Positions 61,724-64,000 of a stretch of DNA of 64,000 nt are shown piece after piece; positions within the stretch are counted from its first letter, which is position 1, and the number at the start of each line of letters is the position of its first letter. The DNA is from an uncultured Robiginitomaculum sp. (GTDB taxonomy: Bacteria > Pseudomonadota > Alphaproteobacteria > Caulobacterales > Maricaulaceae), in assembly GCA_938015875.1 (NCBI GenBank), contig CALLXE010000058.1, forward strand, positions 1-64,000, in the 5' to 3' direction. The position numbers and the translations under genes are program-made. The notes under the pieces were generated by a model. That model worked only from the letters and a program-made list of their open reading frames with translations. It was not told the origin of the DNA and did not search any database.

Positions 61724-62551
61724 CTAAACAACCTTCTTCGGCAAATCTTTGTAATTGCCCGGCCGCTTTTGGGCTGCTGATTGCATGGCTTCCATCATTT
61801 CTGTGGGCAGAAGCATGGACATGTTCCACACGGCGATATTATCGAGCGCGTCAGCCGTGCTGTGGTCGCGGCCATAGGTAATGGCGCGTTTGCAGCCATA
61901 GACAGCCAGAGGCGGCTTGGTCGCAATCTGTGTGGCCATAGCCATAACGGCGTCCATCATGGCGGCGTGATCAGCATAAACCTCGTTATACAGTCCGCGG
62001 GATTTACATTCTTCGGCATGCATTTTGCGGCCGGTATAGGCGAGCTCGCGCACAATGCCTTCCGGCATGTGGTTGAGTATGCGCGGGAAGGTGCCGACAT
62101 CTGCGGTCATGCCGACATTAATCTCGTAAATGGTGATAAAGCTGTCGGCTGTGCCATAGCGCATATCGCAGGCGGTGATCAGGTCAACCCCACCGCCAAA
62201 GCACCCGCCCTGAATAGCGACCAGCACCGGGATGCGGCACTGCTCTATGGATGTGAACGCGTCTTGTAGGCGCATCACATTTTGATAAAAGTTCGCGCCA
62301 TATTCCGGCTTATTTTTATCCCCGTCTCCGCCAATGCCGGCAAACATGGCCAGATCGATTCCGGCCGAAAATACCGGTCCTTCGCTTGAGATAACAATGC
62401 AGCGCGCGCGGGCATTATCGTCAATGTCGCGAATAATGGCCGGAAGCTCTGACCAGAACGCTTCGTTCATGGCATTGCGCTTTTCCGGCCGTGACATCAC
62501 GATATGCGCGATGTGATTATCTATGGAAACGTCAAAACATTCATGCGTCAT
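61724..62551 (-). CDS. Dienoyl-CoA isomerase-like crotonase
   Basis: The 275-residue crotonase-fold enzyme closely follows the mitochondrial delta3,5-delta2,4-dienoyl-CoA isomerase (ECH1) pattern: GGVDLITACDMRY, then YEINVGMTADVGTFPRI. These supply the two Asp and one Glu used by that enzyme. It would help break down unsaturated fatty acids with odd-position double bonds. The stop lies about 90 bases from the methyltransferase start, at the edge of the AT-rich island. Upstream it is nine bases from the DUF2855 gene. Confidence 0.9.
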   Translation of the reverse strand: MTHECFDVSIDNHIAHIVMSRPEKRNAMNEAFWSELPAIIRDIDDNARARCIVISSEGPVFSAGIDLAMFAGIGGDGDKNKPEYGANFYQNVMRLQDAFTSIEQCRIPVLVAIQGGCFGGGVDLITACDMRYGTADSFITIYEINVGMTADVGTFPRILNHMPEGIVRELAYTGRKMHAEECKSRGLYNEVYADHAAMMDAVMAMATQIATKPPLAVYGCKRAITYGRDHSTADALDNIAVWNMSMLLPTEMMEAMQSAAQKRPGNYKDLPKKVV

Positions 62552-62560
62552 GGGTAGCCC

Positions 62561-63652
62561 CTAAAGTGTAAACAAATAGCCTTTGTTCGGCGCGCTTTGG
62601 CCGTTCAAAAGGTCTTTATAATTTTCCAAAACGGCCTCAATGCCGGTCCGGTTTTCGATCTCCAGCCAATCGCTCGCACTGTCTAAGAACGGTATCCAGC
62701 GCTCGGCCAGTTTCACGTCAAAGCCTTCGCGGCCCCAATCCGTAATGCGCTGCTTGGCATGATCCGGAGCAAAGAAAAAGGCTGTCGGGGTTGCCGTGCG
62801 TTTCGGCGGACGCTTGGTTGCGTCTTGCCAATGGGACATGCCAACCCGGCAGATATAGGTAATGTTTTCTTCAAAATGCGCTTCCAGCGTATCAATGACG
62901 GCGGCATTGCCGGACATGTCGACGACGACGGTTTTGACGTCCGGATCCATATCCGTAATGGCATCGTAAGTGTGCACGTCATGATAAAATCCGGTCGCTT
63001 CCGTGAAGGCTTTATTGCCTTCAGAGGTGAGCGCCGCGACTTTGATATTGCCGCGCGCTTTCAGGCAATAGGCCGTGCCCAGCGCCGTTTTAGACGACGC
63101 GCTCAGCAGCAGAACTTGCTCTGCGCCAAAGAAGTTTTCCGTTGCCAAAAAATCATCGATTAAAAAACTTGTGGTAAATAATGGCCGCAGCACCGGCTGC
63201 AAATCTTTATGCGCGCCGTAAGACGGGTCGGACGCCGTGAACGTGTAGCCGTTATAAAGGGCGTGCAGCTTGGCCCGGTGATCGGCTGTGTCAGCAAAGC
63301 CGAACGGGTTGACCTTGCCCGGCTTCATATCGAAAGATTTGGTAATCGGGAAAAATCCGTAAATTTCTTGGCCGGCGGTAATGTTCTCGCAATTGGATTG
63401 CGTGACGGTGGCGTAACCCCAAACCGGCATGCGGCCGCTTCCGGCCCGGTCTATGCCGTAAGCTTTGGGATCAAAGAACCCCCAATAGCCGATCTGATCG
63501 CCGGTCACCATATAGGTCACATTGTTTGCCGTCAGCGCCCAAGGGCCGACAGAGACCCGAATGTGTTCGGCGGCAAGCTCGGCCTCGCCGGCTTTAAGAT
63601 ATGTGACATCGGCAAAATCGGTCTTGTTGACCAAAAGTGTTTCGTTACTCAT
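62561..63652 (-). CDS. DUF2855 family protein (MDR-like)
   Basis: The 363-residue protein matches DUF2855, a divergent relative of medium-chain dehydrogenases: an N-terminal GroES-like part (VSVGPWALTANNVTYMVTGDQIGYWGF-type region), then QVLLLSASSKTALGTAYCL in the nucleotide-binding half. The classical zinc ligands are absent. Function not established. Its start overlaps the stop of the DUF1330 gene (ATGA), and the isomerase gene follows, suggesting a small lipid or aldehyde metabolism operon. Confidence 0.85.
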   Translation of the reverse strand: MSNETLLVNKTDFADVTYLKAGEAELAAEHIRVSVGPWALTANNVTYMVTGDQIGYWGFFDPKAYGIDRAGSGRMPVWGYATVTQSNCENITAGQEIYGFFPITKSFDMKPGKVNPFGFADTADHRAKLHALYNGYTFTASDPSYGAHKDLQPVLRPLFTTSFLIDDFLATENFFGAEQVLLLSASSKTALGTAYCLKARGNIKVAALTSEGNKAFTEATGFYHDVHTYDAITDMDPDVKTVVVDMSGNAAVIDTLEAHFEENITYICRVGMSHWQDATKRPPKRTATPTAFFFAPDHAKQRITDWGREGFDVKLAERWIPFLDSASDWLEIENRTGIEAVLENYKDLLNGQSAPNKGYLFTL

Positions 63653-64000
63653 TTAAAAACCTTTTCATTATCGCAGGCAATCAGAAGCTGGCCGGCCAAT
63701 CCGGCGCGGCGGTGGTAGTGAATCGCCTTGTAATCATCATTGGACACGGCTTCAAACATAGCGCTCGCATTGGCATAGCGCACAATGGCGACGGCGTCCC
63801 ATTCCTGCCCGTCGACCTTGGCTCCTTGGCCGCCGCCGATCAAAAACGCATTGGCATTACCGCCAAATACCGTTTCTACTCCGTCAATATTGCGCGATTT
63901 CAGCATAGCGCCAAACCCTTTGGCGTAGCGGGCATAGGCGGCGCGACCGGATAAAGTCTCGGACGCTTCGGGCCTGTCCTCTTTATACGTCGCCTTATCT
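63649..64000 (-). CDS. DUF1330 family protein, partial
   Basis: The frame is open from the window edge to a TGA at 63649-63651, 116 codons without its own start. Sequence such as YAKGFGAMLKSRNIDG, VETVFGGNANAFLIGGG, DAVAIVRYANASAMFEAV and YKAIHYHRRAGLAGQLLIAC fits the DUF1330 ferredoxin-like dimer fold. An internal ATG at 63906 exists, but the frame clearly continues upstream, so the start lies beyond the window. It is translationally coupled to the DUF2855 gene. Confidence 0.85.
   Translation of the reverse strand, partial: DKATYKEDRPEASETLSGRAAYARYAKGFGAMLKSRNIDGVETVFGGNANAFLIGGGQGAKVDGQEWDAVAIVRYANASAMFEAVSNDDYKAIHYHRRAGLAGQLLIACDNEKVFK

Noticed and set aside
1-64000. tRNA, rRNA, riboswitches, prophage or integrase genes
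   Set aside because: Intergenic regions were read on both strands. No cloverleaf, rRNA segment, known riboswitch core, integrase or phage structural gene could be supported.

Overview
The window looks like a chromosome segment from a dimorphic, Caulobacter-like alphaproteobacterium (Caulobacterales, in the Hyphomonadaceae/Maricaulaceae neighbourhood; the exact family cannot be settled by eye). The reasons are a full-length CtrA, a ChpT phosphotransferase, a PodJ-like polarity protein, DUF4167, the CHCC zinc-finger protein, SapC, and the YdbH-YnbE-YdbL and GatCAB sets. Coding density is high, no intergenic gap exceeds about 300 bases, and no rRNA, tRNA or CRISPR array was seen. Most genes are moderately GC-rich; the region 59.4-61.7 kb is visibly AT-richer.

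Layout. 0-6.2 kb: a cut gene, a PAS-GGDEF-EAL protein, a small membrane protein, pheS (without pheT beside it), an ABC ATPase, a zinc-finger protein and a TonB-type protein. 6.3-12 kb: polA, prfA-prmC and a DUF4167 protein ending at a bidirectional terminator. 12-18.2 kb: a membrane protein with a histone-H1-like tail, an M23 peptidase, and the ydbH-ynbE-ydbL envelope lipid-transport operon. 18.3-22.9 kb: a cell-cycle and signalling island with chpT, a degenerate CheA-like protein, a CheY-like receiver, a CheR-like methyltransferase, ctrA, and a FliJ-like protein transcribed divergently from ctrA. 22.9-26.5 kb: envelope proteins including a lipoprotein with 22-residue repeats, ruvX, and two tandem acyltransferases.

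26.7-30.9 kb holds gatC-gatA...gatB. The operon is split by a small membrane protein and a GIY-YIG nuclease gene framed by inverted hairpin repeats. 31-37 kb: secreted and membrane hypotheticals, an S24 repressor and two ammonium transporters, each with its own terminator. 37-43.4 kb: DUF952, pyrD, a MATE transporter, two hotdog thioesterases and the PodJ-like protein. 45.5-51.3 kb: a MerR-type regulator with a palindromic operator heads an acyl-CoA oxidation operon (two acyl-CoA dehydrogenases, an enoyl-CoA hydratase and a hydrolase). Between the second dehydrogenase and the hydratase sits a DUF559 nuclease gene bounded by 32-bp inverted repeats.

51.3-59.4 kb: a thioesterase, Zur, SapC, a DsbD/ScsB thiol reductase with a redoxin, a PQQ-type sugar dehydrogenase and pgi. 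59.4-61.6 kb: a probable type II restriction-modification pair arranged tail to tail, whose cytosine methyltransferase carries an N-terminal DNA-binding domain. 61.7-64 kb: a dienoyl-CoA isomerase-like protein, DUF2855 and a cut DUF1330 gene.

The strongest candidates for something undescribed are the two single-gene nuclease cassettes (GIY-YIG and DUF559). Different nuclease folds have the same architecture: a short nuclease gene, framed by inverted hairpin repeats, placed codirectionally inside a housekeeping operon. Two compensatory base-pair changes between repeat copies suggest that the hairpin itself is under selection. The atypical chemosensory-like cluster beside ctrA is the second candidate.
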